Assembly: GCA_012730035.1 (NCBI GenBank)
Contig: JAAYBQ010000031.1
Coordinates: 1-32,654 of the forward strand
Reading direction: 5' to 3'
DNA: 32,654 nucleotides
Origin: Spirochaetota bacterium
Lineage (GTDB): Bacteria; Spirochaetota; UBA4802; UBA5550
Under the pieces are notes generated by a model. It worked only from the letters and a program-made list of their open reading frames with translations, was not told where the DNA came from and made no database searches. Below are positions 32,541 to 32,654 of this stretch, one piece after another. The position numbers and the translations under genes were made by a program. Position 1 is the stretch's first letter. Every line of letters starts with the position of its first letter.

Positions 32541-32654
32541 GGCAGAATGATGTGCATGAATTACTGCTGGAATATTCTGCCGGGGGCTGAACAGTTCCGG
32601 ACAATGCCTGTACCATACGCAACATATTGTTCTACTCCTCTTTTACCGGCGGTG

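Larger units (their letters stand above)
32263..32654 (+). other. Gene-free right end with clustered short repeats
   Basis: About 390 bases without a supported gene. It carries at least four hairpin or repeat-like units, listed separately, plus TGCCTGTAC twice (32435-32443 and 32606-32614). It looks like a place where dispersed repeats have collected. Confidence 0.65.

Noticed and set aside
32561-32654. Possible C-terminal end of a minus-strand gene at the right edge
   Set aside because: About 30 codons are open but there is no motif, and the region is repeat-rich; too short to claim.

Overview
The window looks like chromosome from a spirochaete (phylum Spirochaetota), probably an uncultivated or little-studied lineage. 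Two genes carry most of that inference: a flagellar sheath protein of the FlaA family (4503-5198, minus) and a member of the P83/100 antigen family (20815-22497, minus), both typical of spirochaetes. A long protein with an N-terminal cyclic-nucleotide-binding-like domain (26079-28526) and the envelope lipid-transport genes fit a diderm. Coding density is high, with many 4- to 8-base overlaps and GTG/TTG starts. No rRNA, tRNA, CRISPR array, insertion sequence or prophage was recognised.

Layout. 1-693: a gene cut by the left edge and a small protein of a 'VGN...Y...RS...NPRT' family, both minus. 945-4499: a lipoprotein with an SH3-like domain translationally coupled to a three-gene BtuF/BtuC/BtuD-type ABC importer (substrate unknown). 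4503-5198: FlaA with a near-consensus promoter. 5422-10164: a PilZ protein, a large exported protein with a repeat of about 20 residues, then MlaE, MlaF and, after a 477-base gap full of inverted repeats, MlaD. An intrinsic terminator lies inside the last codons of mlaD. 10375-15223: carB-pyrR followed by trxB. 15436-18524: a small lipoprotein, then convergent genes for an N-formylglutamate amidohydrolase-like protein and a membrane GGDEF-EAL protein. 18901-22497: a TrmH-type RNA methyltransferase, an OmpA-domain protein and P83/100. 22745-25918: a tight operon of HAD phosphatase, sugar/alcohol-phosphate nucleotidyltransferase, peptide deformylase, methionyl-tRNA formyltransferase and an HNH nuclease. 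26079-29302: the cyclic-nucleotide-domain protein and an exported protein of unknown function. 29283-31260: pyrD-hisC (minus). 31582-32262: a second HAD phosphatase. 32263-32654: a gene-free end with several short dispersed-type repeats.

How the genes may work together. The 5422-10164 block reads as one envelope lipid-trafficking system: MlaE (permease), MlaF (ATPase) and MlaD (MCE substrate carrier), headed by a possible c-di-GMP receptor (PilZ) and an unrecognised aromatic repeat protein that could be its outer-membrane or periplasmic partner. A GGDEF-EAL protein with an intact EAL site and a broken GGDEF site is encoded about 7 kb away. carB, pyrR and pyrD serve pyrimidine synthesis; def and fmt serve initiator-methionine formylation and deformylation.

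The observations most worth following are the PilZ/repeat-protein/Mla operon, and a family of paired inverted boxes (GTTAATTCCTTAAC) found in two unrelated intergenic regions. The second looks like a miniature mobile element or a regulatory pair.
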